Under the pieces are notes generated by a model. It searched no databases and was not told the origin of the DNA. It was given only the letters and a program-made list of their open reading frames with translations. 64,000 nucleotides of DNA from Streptomyces diacarni. GTDB lineage: Bacteria; Actinomycetota; Actinomycetes; Streptomycetales; Streptomycetaceae. Location of the stretch: assembly GCF_003323715.1 (NCBI RefSeq), contig NZ_QOIN01000026.1, positions 1-64,000 on the forward strand, given 5' to 3'. Below are positions 38,903-47,918 of the stretch, piece by piece. The stretch's first letter is position 1, and each line of letters begins with the position of its first letter. Both the position numbers and the translations under genes were made by a program.

Positions 38903-39517
38903 GTGCCACCACCACCCGTCACCGCCGCCGACCGGGGACGTGAGGTACGGCAGCGACTGCTGCGCGCCGGTGCCGCATTGATCGCGGAGCGGGGCTGGTC
39001 GGGCGTCAGCACCCGTGCGGTCGCCGAACGCGCCCAGGTCGGCCCCGGGCTCGTCCACTACCACTTCGCGTCCCTCGGAGCGCTGCTCACCCAGGCCGCC
39101 CTCGGCACGATAGAGGCGCTGACCCAGGAGATGACGGCGATGCTGGCGGCTGCCGCCACGCCGGAAGAGGCGCTGGAAGGCGTCCTGGGGGCGCTCGACA
39201 CGTACCCGGGCACCGATCCGACCTCGCTGCTGTTCATCGAGACGTACCTGGCGGCCACCCGCGACGAGGAACTGATGCGCGGTGTGGCCGCGATCATCTC
39301 GACCGCACGCGAGGAGCTGGCCGGACGGCTGGACGACCACGGCGTGCCTCGCCCGCAGGAGACCGCCGCGGTGCTGTTGGCGGCACTCGACGGGCTCATG
39401 TTGCACCGCACCGCAGTCCCCGAGCCGGCGTCCGGAGCTGTCTCTCCCGTGCTGCGCCGCCTCCTGACCGATCCGGGCATCGACGCTTCCACGACACCGA
39501 GGAGGGCAAACCCGTGA
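38903..39517 (+). CDS. TetR-family regulator
   Basis: A 204-residue TetR. HTH: REVRQRLLRAGAALIAERGW, SGVSTRAVAERAQVGPGLVH with YHF next. The C-terminal helical domain (TAMLAAAATPEEALEGVLGA, EELMRGVAAIISTAREELAG) should bind the inducer. GTG 38903 follows GAGGGAG by 5 nt. Its stop overlaps the start of the FAD monooxygenase (GTGA at 39514-39517), so the two are co-translated, and the regulator probably responds to the substrate of that enzyme. Confidence 0.9.
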   Translation: MPPPPVTAADRGREVRQRLLRAGAALIAERGWSGVSTRAVAERAQVGPGLVHYHFASLGALLTQAALGTIEALTQEMTAMLAAAATPEEALEGVLGALDTYPGTDPTSLLFIETYLAATRDEELMRGVAAIISTAREELAGRLDDHGVPRPQETAAVLLAALDGLMLHRTAVPEPASGAVSPVLRRLLTDPGIDASTTPRRANP

Positions 39518-40755
39518 AGGCCGTCATCTGCGGAGCGGGCATCGCCGGGTTGGCGCTCGCCCATCGGCTCGCCGCGCACGGCTGGCGCAGCGAGGTGGTC
39601 GAGCGCGCCTCCGGGCCGCGCTCCCAGGGATACATGATCGATTTCTTCGGTCCCGGCTACGAGGCCGCCGAGGCGATGGGGCTGCTGCCGCGCCTGCGCG
39701 AGCTGGGCTACACGGTTCACGAGGCCGCCTTCGTGGACGAGAGGGGCCGTCGCCGGGCGGGGCTCGACTACGCGCAGTTCTCCGCGGTCGCGGGCGGCGC
39801 GCTGCTGAGCATCATGCGTCCGGACCTCGAACTGGCCCTGCGCGAAAGCCTGCCGGGCGAGGTGACGCTGCGGTACGGCACGAGCGTGACCGGCCTCGAC
39901 GAGGGGCCGGACGGTGTGCGGGTCACCCTCGACGACGGCACCGTGCGCGAGGCAGATCTGCTGGTGGGTGCGGACGGCATCCATTCCACGGTGCGCTCTC
40001 TCGTCTTCGGCCGGGAGGGCAGCGACGAGCAGAGTCTCCGTCACCTCGGTTTCCACACCGCCGCCTTCGTTTTCGACGACCCTCAGGTGCGCGAGCAGGT
40101 GGCGGGACGGTTCTGTCTTACGGACACCGTGGGACGTCAGATGGGTTTCTACGCCCTGCGTGGCGGGAAGGTCGCGGCCTTCGCCGTCCACCGGGTCACC
40201 GATCCCTCCGCCCCGCTTCCCGACGACACCAGGAGTGCTCTACGGGAGACGTACGGAACGCTCGGCTGGGTGGCGCCCCGGGCGCTGGCGGCCTGCCCGC
40301 CCTCCGCGGAGATCTACTACGACCACGTGGCGCAGACCGTACTGCCCCGCTGGAGCACCGGAAGGACGGTGCTGGTCGGTGACGCCTGTTACGCGGTCTC
40401 CCTGCTGGCGGGCCAAGGTGCCTCGCTGGGCATCGCCGGCGCCCACGTGCTCGCCACGGCGCTGTCCGAGGCCCGGGGAGACGTCCGCGCGGGCCTGGAG
40501 CGGTACGAGCGTCTGTGGCGTCCGGTCGCCGAGGAGAAGCAGCGGGTGGCCCGCCAGGGAGCCCGCTGGTTCCTGCCCGAGAGCGCGGCGTTGCTGCGGG
40601 TCCGCCGGGGCGCCATGCGACTGTCGGGGCTGCCGGGCGTGGACCGGCTCATCGCGGCCGCGGTCAGCGGCAAACCCGCGGAACTGGCGTCGCTGACCCA
40701 GGCGGGAGCGGACGACCGGCGGAAGGGACGCAACACGTCCGCGCCATCGCGATGA
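39514..40755 (+). CDS. FAD-dependent monooxygenase (group A, TetX/PHBH-like)
   Basis: A 413-residue flavoprotein monooxygenase. The Rossmann GxGxxG is VICGAGIAGLALAHRLAAHG; the DG motif is DLLVGADGIHSTVRSLVF; the second FAD site is VLVGDACYAVSLLAGQGASL with GIAGAHVLA next. It uses NAD(P)H and O2 to hydroxylate aromatic or polyketide-like substrates; TetX-like members inactivate tetracyclines and rifampicin monooxygenases act similarly. The exact substrate is unknown. GTG start overlapping the tetR stop by 4 bp. It ends 190 bp before a VOC-family gene on the same strand. Confidence 0.9.
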   Translation: MKAVICGAGIAGLALAHRLAAHGWRSEVVERASGPRSQGYMIDFFGPGYEAAEAMGLLPRLRELGYTVHEAAFVDERGRRRAGLDYAQFSAVAGGALLSIMRPDLELALRESLPGEVTLRYGTSVTGLDEGPDGVRVTLDDGTVREADLLVGADGIHSTVRSLVFGREGSDEQSLRHLGFHTAAFVFDDPQVREQVAGRFCLTDTVGRQMGFYALRGGKVAAFAVHRVTDPSAPLPDDTRSALRETYGTLGWVAPRALAACPPSAEIYYDHVAQTVLPRWSTGRTVLVGDACYAVSLLAGQGASLGIAGAHVLATALSEARGDVRAGLERYERLWRPVAEEKQRVARQGARWFLPESAALLRVRRGAMRLSGLPGVDRLIAAAVSGKPAELASLTQAGADDRRKGRNTSAPSR

Positions 40756-40943
40756 GTTTCCCGTTCGGGCCCGGTCTGCCTTCACGTACACCACACCGGA
40801 CCAGCGGAGCATGTCCCTGAGGCGCTCGTCCCACAGGCGTGCCCTTTCGGGGAAGCGTCTCCCGCCGAAGGCGAGAAAACGCTCCGCGACAACCGACCGC
40901 TCCGTCGCGCACGACCCTGCGGAGCCACCGAGAAGAGGCAGTC

Positions 40944-41348
40944 ATGTCCCGGAAGATCTTCGTCAACCTCCCGGTGAAGGACCTGAACCGCAGCGTCGAC
41001 TTCTTCACCAAGTGCGGCTTCTCCTTCAACCCCCAGTTCACCGACGAGAACGCCACCTGCATGGTCGTCAGCGACGACATCTTCGTGATGCTCCTCGTCG
41101 AACCGTTCTTCCAGTCCTTCTCCAAGCGCGAGATCCCCGACCCGGCGCGGACGAGCGAGGTGCTGGTCTGCCTGTCGGCCGACACCCGCGAGGAGGTGGA
41201 CGCGCTGGTGGACAGCGCGGTGGCAGCCGGCGGGGACGCGCACGGGGAGCCGCAGGCGGAGGGCCCGATGTACGGGCGTTCTTTCACCGACCCGGACGGG
41301 CACATCTGGGAGGCCATGTGGATGGACCCGGCGGCTCTCGAAGGGTGA
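40944..41348 (+). CDS. VOC-family (glyoxalase/bleomycin-resistance-like) protein
   Basis: A 134-residue vicinal-oxygen-chelate protein: MSRKIFVNLPVKDLNRSVDF with FFTKCGFSFNPQFTDENATC, then FVMLLVEPFFQSFSKREI, and FTDPDGHIWEAMWMDPAAL, the typical end with the DPDGH motif. Such single-domain PhnB/YdeN-like VOC proteins lack assigned substrates; some bind drugs. ATG 40944 follows AGAAGAGG. It may be transcribed with the TetR and monooxygenase genes, which would make a small resistance or detoxification set. Confidence 0.88.
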   Translation: MSRKIFVNLPVKDLNRSVDFFTKCGFSFNPQFTDENATCMVVSDDIFVMLLVEPFFQSFSKREIPDPARTSEVLVCLSADTREEVDALVDSAVAAGGDAHGEPQAEGPMYGRSFTDPDGHIWEAMWMDPAALEG

Positions 41349-41362
41349 GCCGCCGGGTGGGG

Positions 41363-41391
41363 CCGAGGACGTCAGTTCTTCCTGTCCTCGG
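41363..41391 (+). terminator. Hairpin terminator after the VOC gene
   Basis: CCGAGGAC (41363-41370) and GTCCTCGG (41384-41391) form an 8-bp stem followed by TTT. It overlaps the last codons of the convergent GT-C-like gene. Confidence 0.65.
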
Positions 41392-43672
41392 TTTCCCGCT
41401 CGTCGTCCGGGCACGGGGTGCCGCGCGGCAGCTTGTAGGGAGCCGCGATGTGGTAGACGCCGGGCCGGGGGGCGTCCAGCACCGTCCACGTGTCCAGGAC
41501 CGGCTCGTCCTTGCCCTCCGGCGGCGGACCGCCGAACGTCGGTTCGGCCTCCCGCAGGCAACCGTTGACGTTCTCCTCCTCGCGCGCGGGTGGCGCCACC
41601 CGGTCGCCGTCCCCGTCGACGAGACCGAGCCACGGTGAGTACGGCACCCGCACCAGCACCCGTCCGCTCTCCTTGACCCGCACCGTCACGCTCTCCGCGT
41701 CGGCGCGCTCGACGGAGGCTGATGAGTCCACCAGCGGCACGGCGTCGTTGACGCGGAAGAGGCGCCAGCTGTCGTCCGACCAGATCTCCTTCAGGTACGG
41801 CTGTCCCTCCCCCACCAGCTTGGCTTCGGCGACGCCGCCCGCGATGTCGGGCGGGTCGGCCGGCAGCACGACGTAGTGCACCGCCCAGCGGCGCAGCCAC
41901 GCGTGGTAACGCTCGGGGCTGAGGTCCTCCTCGTAGAAGAGGGGATTGCGCTCCAGGTCGGCCTGACGGTTCCAGCCGCGCGCGAGATTGACGTACGGCG
42001 CCAGGGCCGAAGCCTCCCGGTGACTGTTGACAGGCACGACCTCCACCCGGGCACGGTCCGCGTCGACCTTCTGCAACTGGGCGACCAGCGGCTCCAGCTC
42101 CCGCGACCAGTTGGTGTCGGGCGTCGTGTGCAGGACGTCCCAGGTGGGCTTGGCGATCTGCCAGCCCATGGTCACCAGTAGCGCCAGGGCCATCGCCAGG
42201 CCCTTGCGCGACTTCCACGGCTGCCAGCCGTGCCCCACCACGAGCGGAACGGCGGCCAGCAGCGCCACCGCGCCGAACAACAGCCCGAGTCGTTCGACGT
42301 TGGACCCGACCTGCGAGGGAATCGCCCAGGTCGCAACGATGCCGAGGGTGTAGATGGCGCCGCCGACGCGGACGGCCGTCCACGTCTTGGGCATCAGCAG
42401 CGTCACCGCGACAGCGCCGAGGACCGGAAAGATCAACGACACGAACGGCATCGGCTGCACGCCCGTGAACGGGAAGAGCAGCGCGGAGAACGCCACCACC
42501 AAGGGCGGCGGAACGGCGATCGCGAACATCGCGGCCGGCCTGCGGGCCAGCAGCAGGGAGGCCGCGACCACTTCGAGGAAGAGGCCCGCCACGGGGCTGG
42601 CAGCGGTGGCCAGCGCGGCCAGCACGATGGCGAGTGCGGCCCGCAGATACCGGGCGGGGCGGCTCGCGCGCCCTCCGCGCCAACGCGCGGGCCACGTCCA
42701 GACGACCGCGACCGCGCCGAGCCCGAAGAGGACCCCCAGCGCGAAGGTGACCCGGCCGGACGCCGCGTTGCACGCGAACGCGAACGCACCCCACAAAGAG
42801 GGCACCAGCGGCTTGGGCACCGTCCGGGCCAGCAGCAGGGACAGCAGTCCGGCCGAGAGCACCCCGGAGACCATGAGAGTCGACCGCACGCCGAGGACGG
42901 CCATCAGGTAGGGCGAGATGACGCTGTAGGAGACGGGGTGCAGCCCCCCGTACCAGGCGAGGTTGTACGCGGAGCCCGGGTGCTCGCCCGCGAACTCGGC
43001 CCAGGCGTCCTGTGCCGCCAAATCCCCGCCACCGCTGGCGAGGAACCACAGCCACACCAGATGCAGCAGCGCCCCGGCGGCCAGCGCGGCCCCGACGACG
43101 AACGCCGGCCTGGCAGACGCCTTCTCCCCGTCGCCCCGCGCCGGCCCACTCCGCACGCGCAGGGCCCACAGACGCAACGCGTGCCGGCGGCCGGCCCCGG
43201 CGGCACTTCCGCCGTCGGAGCCGCCGGCGCCGGCGGCACGGTCGGAACCATCGGAGCCGTCCGCCGAGACGCCCTCCGTCCGAGCGCCCTCCCCGGACGC
43301 GGCCTCCGTCCGCACACCGTCCCCCGGGACGTCCTCCGTCGGGGCGTTCCCAGCGGGGGCGTCCGCACAGGTCGGTAGGGGCTCCTCGGCTGCGGGGGCT
43401 CCGCCGTCGTCCGCGTCTCCGTCGTCGGCGGGAGCCGCCTGACCGGACGGCTGCCCGGCCTGTCCGGGCGACTCTCCCGCACCTTCGGACGACTCTCCGG
43501 GACCTCCGGAGGACTCTCCGGCATCGCCGGACGGTTCCCATCGTGGGCGTTGCCCGGGAACGGGTGTGCGAACGGCATCCGCGGCGTCGTCCACGCCCGG
43601 ATTTCCGGCTATCTCGTCGGCGCCGGTGTCAGGCTCCGACTCCGGCGGCCGCGGTGGGTGCACAGTGGCCAC
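41372..43672 (-). CDS. Large multi-pass membrane protein (GT-C-like)
   Basis: 766 residues. A low-complexity acidic N-terminal arm of about 150 residues (Glu/Gly/Ser/Pro) precedes about ten helices (from FVVGAALAAGALLHLVWLWF to VALLAAVPLVVGHG). HPGSAYNLAWYGGLHPVSYS is an extracytoplasmic loop as in GT-C transferases. An extracytoplasmic C-terminal domain of about 260 residues (EVVPVNSHREASALAPYVNL, NRQADLERNPLFYEEDLSPE, RYHAWLRRWAVHYVVLP) follows. The architecture resembles GT-C-fold polyprenyl-dependent glycosyltransferases, although such genes are sometimes labelled MFS. A sugar-lipid donor role is inferred. GTG 43672 follows GGGAGAGAG. It lies next to the D,D-carboxypeptidase on the same strand, separated by 200 bp and a terminator. 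Confidence 0.7.
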   Translation of the reverse strand: MATVHPPRPPESEPDTGADEIAGNPGVDDAADAVRTPVPGQRPRWEPSGDAGESSGGPGESSEGAGESPGQAGQPSGQAAPADDGDADDGGAPAAEEPLPTCADAPAGNAPTEDVPGDGVRTEAASGEGARTEGVSADGSDGSDRAAGAGGSDGGSAAGAGRRHALRLWALRVRSGPARGDGEKASARPAFVVGAALAAGALLHLVWLWFLASGGGDLAAQDAWAEFAGEHPGSAYNLAWYGGLHPVSYSVISPYLMAVLGVRSTLMVSGVLSAGLLSLLLARTVPKPLVPSLWGAFAFACNAASGRVTFALGVLFGLGAVAVVWTWPARWRGGRASRPARYLRAALAIVLAALATAASPVAGLFLEVVAASLLLARRPAAMFAIAVPPPLVVAFSALLFPFTGVQPMPFVSLIFPVLGAVAVTLLMPKTWTAVRVGGAIYTLGIVATWAIPSQVGSNVERLGLLFGAVALLAAVPLVVGHGWQPWKSRKGLAMALALLVTMGWQIAKPTWDVLHTTPDTNWSRELEPLVAQLQKVDADRARVEVVPVNSHREASALAPYVNLARGWNRQADLERNPLFYEEDLSPERYHAWLRRWAVHYVVLPADPPDIAGGVAEAKLVGEGQPYLKEIWSDDSWRLFRVNDAVPLVDSSASVERADAESVTVRVKESGRVLVRVPYSPWLGLVDGDGDRVAPPAREEENVNGCLREAEPTFGGPPPEGKDEPVLDTWTVLDAPRPGVYHIAAPYKLPRGTPCPDDERETEDRKN

Positions 43673-43763
43673 TGCGCTCTCTCCCCCATCCTCCCCGTAC
43701 GGATGTGCGGCTCAGATCCGCATGACGTTACCGGACGCCGCCCGAGCACTCCCCGTCGCCCCG

Positions 43764-43798
43764 CGCGCTCCCCGGGCTTTCCCGCCGCGGGGAGCGCG
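43764..43798 (-). terminator. Hairpin between the carboxypeptidase and GT-C-like gene
   Basis: CGCGCTCCCCG (43764-43774) and CGGGGAGCGCG (43788-43798) make a perfect 11-bp stem, 75 nt past the carboxypeptidase stop. Confidence 0.7.
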
Positions 43799-43871
43799 GA
43801 CACGTTGGTGAGCCGGGCGCACCGGCTGGAACGGGGGACGCCGCGGAGCACCGGAATGGTTCAGTGGAACG

Positions 43872-46800
43872 TCAGCCGACACGCGTCAGCTTGTCCCCGA
43901 ACCCGGGTTCGGACAGATCGTCCTGCAGGGCGACCGGAACCTTCACCTGCCCGGGACCGTCACCCGCGGTCAGCGTACCGACCTTGGTTCCGGCCTCGGC
44001 CTCGTGCGGAATGGTCTTGCCGCCGTCGGTCAGGCCCAGCTCGACCTTCAGACCCGACCAGCCGACGGCCTTCACGTCCTCGGTGGCCACCACCGGCGTC
44101 TTGCCGCCGAGCTGATCGTCCACGTAGCCGACGACCTCGCCCTTCTTGACCACCGTCCGCGAGGTGAGCGAGTCCTGCGCCGCGTCGATCAGCTTCTTGC
44201 TGGAAGCGAGAACGGTGTCCAGGATCGAGGGCTTGTACTGGCCCAGCATCGCGCCGATGATCAGCTGCTTGGTGCCGCCGATCTCCTTCTCCGCCGCGAA
44301 GACCAGGTTGCCGCCCGCCTTGGTGGTCGTGCCGGTCTTGATACCGCGGACGCCGTCCATCGGGACGAGCCTGTTCCAGTTGCGCTGCGTCTTGCCGTTG
44401 CCGTCCACGTACAGCGGCTGGCGCACGACCTCGCGGAAGATCGGGTACTGCATGACCTTCTTGGCCAGCTTCACCTGGTCGGCGGCGGTGCTGACGGTGG
44501 ACGCCGTGAGACCGCTGGGGTCGGTGTAGTGCGAGTTGGTCATGCCGAGGTCCTTGGCCGCGGCGTTCATCTTCTTCACGAACGCCTTCTCCGACCCCGC
44601 GTCCCAGCGCCCGAGCAGTCGCGCCACGTTGTTCGCTGACGCGATCATTATCGCGTTGAGCGCCTCGCGCTGCGAGATCTTCTCGCCCGCGTCGACCTCG
44701 ACCGTCGACTCGTTCTGCGCGCTGAGACCCGCCTCCTTCTCGGCCTTCTTGTCGACCGGGATCATCGCGCCCTTGCTGCCCTTCTTGACCGGGTGGTCGC
44801 GGAGGATCACGTAGGCGGTCATCACCTTGGCGACGCTGGCGATCGGCACGGGCTTCTGCTCGCCGTACGAGCCGAACGAGCCCAGGCCCTGCACGTCGAT
44901 CACGGCCTGCCCCTCGGAGGGCCACGGCATGGACGGCTTGGAGCCCTCGAACGTGTAGGTCCGCGACGCCGTCAGCGACAGCTCGGGGTCCGGCACCGAA
45001 CGCACGGACTGGACGACGACGAAGACGACCGCGAGCAGCAGCACCAGCGGCGTCCAGATCTTCACCCGTCGGGCAGCCGTACGCAGCGGCGTCTCGGGGG
45101 GCGGCGGCGTGTTCGTCAGCTGGGCCAGCAGGTCCAGCGGCTGCTGGTTCTGCTGCCCGGCAGCCTCCGCCTCCGGGGTGCCCGGCATCGGCTGCTGCCG
45201 CGTGCGCTCCGGCTCGCTCTCCGCAGCGCTCGGCGTCCCCGCCCCGCCTGGAGCGTGCGGGGGCGCTCCCGGCGCCTCTGCGGGACGCTGGGGCGCCGAC
45301 GACCACGGGTTGACGGTCGGAGCCCCGGACGGGGGAGAGGACGGCTTACGCGGCGCTGTGGGCGCCGCGGAGGACGACGCGGCGGGTGGCAGCGGCTTGG
45401 CCGGCGTGCGCGGCCCGTCGGTGGTCCGGAGCGGAATGAACTGGCTGGTCCGCTCCGCGTCCGACTCGCCACCGTTGCGACCGTCCTCGGCCGACCGGTC
45501 CGGCGCGCCAGTGGCCGCCTTGCCAGTGGCCGACTTCTCCGAGGACGGTCCTCCTGCGGAGGTCTTGGCCGTGCCCTGTGCACCGGTGCCCGTGCCCTGT
45601 GCACCCGTGCCCTGTGTCGCCGTGCGCGAAGCGGTCGCGGCCTGTGCGCCCGTGGTGGCGTCCGTCGTCGCCGGCTCGCGGGGGGCGGACGCCCGCGGGT
45701 CGGCCACGCCGCCGTTGGCCTCCGGGGCGGCCGAACCCTTTTTCCCGGAGCTTCCCGACCGAGCGGACTTTTCCACCTTTTCGGATGTTCCGGTCTGCCC
45801 GGTCTGCCCGGACTGCGCGGACTGCGCGGACTGCGCGGACTGCGCGGATCCCTCCTGCTGCCGGGGGTTTCCGTTGGCCTCTTCCTGCCCCGCCTTCGGA
45901 GACCCGGCCCGCTCGACATCGGGCGCACGGAAAATCGCCGTCGGCTGGTCGACGGCGGGCTTCGCCGCACCGCCTCCCTCGGCACCATTGGCGGGCTTCG
46001 CGTCACCGTCGGCGGGCTTCGCGTCACCGTCGGCCTGCACGCCCTCGGCACCGTTGGCGGCCTCCTCGCCCCCTTCGGCGTCCCCGTCTTCCTTCGCTCG
46101 CTTTGAAGCACCGAAGAACGCCGAGGTCAACCGCTCGGCGCGGTCCGCCGCTGCCGTGTCGCTGTCCTTGGCGGCGTTCGCGTCGTCACGGTGCAGAACG
46201 TCGAACATCGCGGTCGGCGCGTCCGGCCGGCCGCCTCCGTCGGACTTCCCTGGAGCGTCGGAACTCTTCTTCGATCCGGCATCTTCTCCTGCAGCCGCGC
46301 CGTGTGTCGCCGCCGTCTTGTCCACCGCCTTGTCGGCCTCCGCCGCCTTGGGCCGGACGGGGAGGTCCGAGGCGGCGGCACGATCGTCCGCTCCGCCGTC
46401 GTTCGCCTGACCACTCTCTTGCAGCCCTCCGGCCGCCTCGGACGAGTGCGCGCCATCGGAGCCCTCGGACTCCTCGGGGTGGCTGGAATCACCCGCGACC
46501 CAGGCCGCCACGGCGGACTTCAGCCGCTCGTCGCCCGCGTCGCCGGTGCCTGCCCGCTCGCCCTGACCGTCACGGCTCGCGCCGCTGTCACGGCCGTCAC
46601 GGCCCTCGCCGTCGTCCTGGCCGTCGACGCCGTCAGTACCGCCGGAGCCCTCGCCCTCGGGGCCCTCGGCGGCCCCGTCCGTCGTCGGGGCCTCCTCGTC
46701 CGGGGTCGTCGGAGCCGGGATCTTGGAAGACGCCCCGCCCGACTGCGCGTCCGCGGTACCGTCCTCGGCCGCGACTCCCGTGCCCTTCGCAGCTCCGGAG

Positions 46801-46952
46801 CTGCTCAACCGTTCGTTTTCGGCCGTCTCGCCGGGGCGCGCAACCGTGCCCCCGCTCCCCGTCGTCTCCCCCGACGACCTCTCCCGCTCCGACCTGTCGG
46901 GGGATTCGCCCGCCACCGATGCCTCCTGATGCTGCTGCTCGCCGCTCGCCAT
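43872..46952 (-). CDS. D-alanyl-D-alanine carboxypeptidase with a long acidic cytoplasmic arm
   Basis: 1026 residues. Residues 1 to about 630 are low complexity (Glu, Asp, Ala, Gly, Ser, Pro, Thr) with no predicted fold; short DVERAG- and PTAIF-type motifs and an Ala-Gln-Ser repeat (9-bp units near 45815-45845) occur. One membrane helix follows (KIWTPLVLLLAVVFVVVQSV, about 632-652). The outer part is a peptidase S11/PBP5-type domain with all three motifs: SVAKVMTAYVIL (SxxK serine), SANNVARLLGRWD (SxN) and GIKTGTTTKAGGNLVFAAE (KTG), then a beta domain to the end. It trims pentapeptide side chains of peptidoglycan. ATG 46952 lacks a strong site. The size of the inner arm is unusual for this family. 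Confidence 0.88.
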   Translation of the reverse strand: MASGEQQHQEASVAGESPDRSERERSSGETTGSGGTVARPGETAENERLSSSGAAKGTGVAAEDGTADAQSGGASSKIPAPTTPDEEAPTTDGAAEGPEGEGSGGTDGVDGQDDGEGRDGRDSGASRDGQGERAGTGDAGDERLKSAVAAWVAGDSSHPEESEGSDGAHSSEAAGGLQESGQANDGGADDRAAASDLPVRPKAAEADKAVDKTAATHGAAAGEDAGSKKSSDAPGKSDGGGRPDAPTAMFDVLHRDDANAAKDSDTAAADRAERLTSAFFGASKRAKEDGDAEGGEEAANGAEGVQADGDAKPADGDAKPANGAEGGGAAKPAVDQPTAIFRAPDVERAGSPKAGQEEANGNPRQQEGSAQSAQSAQSAQSGQTGQTGTSEKVEKSARSGSSGKKGSAAPEANGGVADPRASAPREPATTDATTGAQAATASRTATQGTGAQGTGTGAQGTAKTSAGGPSSEKSATGKAATGAPDRSAEDGRNGGESDAERTSQFIPLRTTDGPRTPAKPLPPAASSSAAPTAPRKPSSPPSGAPTVNPWSSAPQRPAEAPGAPPHAPGGAGTPSAAESEPERTRQQPMPGTPEAEAAGQQNQQPLDLLAQLTNTPPPPETPLRTAARRVKIWTPLVLLLAVVFVVVQSVRSVPDPELSLTASRTYTFEGSKPSMPWPSEGQAVIDVQGLGSFGSYGEQKPVPIASVAKVMTAYVILRDHPVKKGSKGAMIPVDKKAEKEAGLSAQNESTVEVDAGEKISQREALNAIMIASANNVARLLGRWDAGSEKAFVKKMNAAAKDLGMTNSHYTDPSGLTASTVSTAADQVKLAKKVMQYPIFREVVRQPLYVDGNGKTQRNWNRLVPMDGVRGIKTGTTTKAGGNLVFAAEKEIGGTKQLIIGAMLGQYKPSILDTVLASSKKLIDAAQDSLTSRTVVKKGEVVGYVDDQLGGKTPVVATEDVKAVGWSGLKVELGLTDGGKTIPHEAEAGTKVGTLTAGDGPGQVKVPVALQDDLSEPGFGDKLTRVG

Positions 46953-47147
46953 ACCAGTTAACAGTGTCCCGTGCACAGAAGCCGCCACCGGCGTGGCGAC
47001 GCTCCTCCAAGAGGCGGCCACAACAGCCACCCCAAGCGGCAGACGAGAACGACATACCTACTGGTTCCCGCCCATAACGTCCAGGCACTCTCGACAGACC
47101 ATTGTGAGAGGGGTCACCCTGTCATTCATCCACGCGGGGAGGCATGG

Positions 47148-47918
47148 ATGGGCAGGAGCCGCAGAACAATTCCTGAGGAGCTTCTGCTGCTCGCTCTGGA
47201 CCCGGCCACGGGTACCACGGCGCAGCCGCAGTCGCTCGACCTCGGCCTGGCCGGGGCCCAGCTAGTGGAGCTGGCTCTGGCAGGACGGATAGCCCCGGAT
47301 GGGGATCGTATCGCCGTGGTGCTGCCACGGCCGACCGGAGATCCGACACTGGACTCCGCACTGGAACTGCTGCGCAGGCGCGGCAGCCCGGTGCGCGCCG
47401 TCCACTGGATCGGCGGGCCCCGGTTGGGGTTGCGCCAAACCTATCTCACACATCTGGAACGGTGCGGCATGGTGCATGCCGTTTCCGGCCAAATGTGCGG
47501 AGTGCTGCCGACGACGCGCTACCAGGCGACGGACACGGCGATCAGCAGGGAGATCAGGGCCCGCCTGGACGCCGCGATCCGTACCGGGGTCCCACCGGAC
47601 CCACGGACGGCGGCGCTCGCCGCGCTGGCCCACGCGGTCGGCCTCGGCAAGCACCTCTATCCAGGCAACGAGGGGCGGTCGTGCCGCTCCCGGCTACGGG
47701 ATCTGATCAGGCACGACCCGATGGGCGGTCTCGTCGCGCACGCGGTGATGGACGTGCAGAACGGCGCCGGCGCCCAGCCCCGACGGGCGCCGGCGGGCGG
47801 TGCACCGCCGGGCCGCTCTCCGGCACGTGCCACGGCGTCCGCGGCACCCCCGGCTCGCCACGTACCGGAGCAGGCGCGGCATCTGGCGGGCGGAATGGTC
47901 CGCGCGGGAGCTCGCTGA
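47148..47918 (+). CDS. GOLPH3/VPS74 (GPP34) family protein
   Basis: A 256-residue GPP34-domain protein: TIPEELLLLALDPATGTTAQ, DLGLAGAQLVELALAGRIAP and DPTLDSALELLRRRG are typical, followed by the helical second half (AALAHAVGLGKHLYPGNEG, RSRLRDLIRHDPMGG). In eukaryotes GOLPH3 binds phosphatidylinositol-4-phosphate at the Golgi; many actinobacteria carry several copies with no known role. The last 50 residues are Pro/Ala/Arg-rich and disordered. ATG 47148 follows GGGGAGG by 5 nt. It diverges from the carboxypeptidase, with a spacing of about 195 bp. Confidence 0.85.
   Translation: MGRSRRTIPEELLLLALDPATGTTAQPQSLDLGLAGAQLVELALAGRIAPDGDRIAVVLPRPTGDPTLDSALELLRRRGSPVRAVHWIGGPRLGLRQTYLTHLERCGMVHAVSGQMCGVLPTTRYQATDTAISREIRARLDAAIRTGVPPDPRTAALAALAHAVGLGKHLYPGNEGRSCRSRLRDLIRHDPMGGLVAHAVMDVQNGAGAQPRRAPAGGAPPGRSPARATASAAPPARHVPEQARHLAGGMVRAGAR

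Noticed and set aside
43872-46952. Two separate genes (acidic protein plus carboxypeptidase)
   Set aside because: The frame is continuous with steady codon use and no internal stop, and I saw no clear start with a ribosome binding site near the membrane helix.
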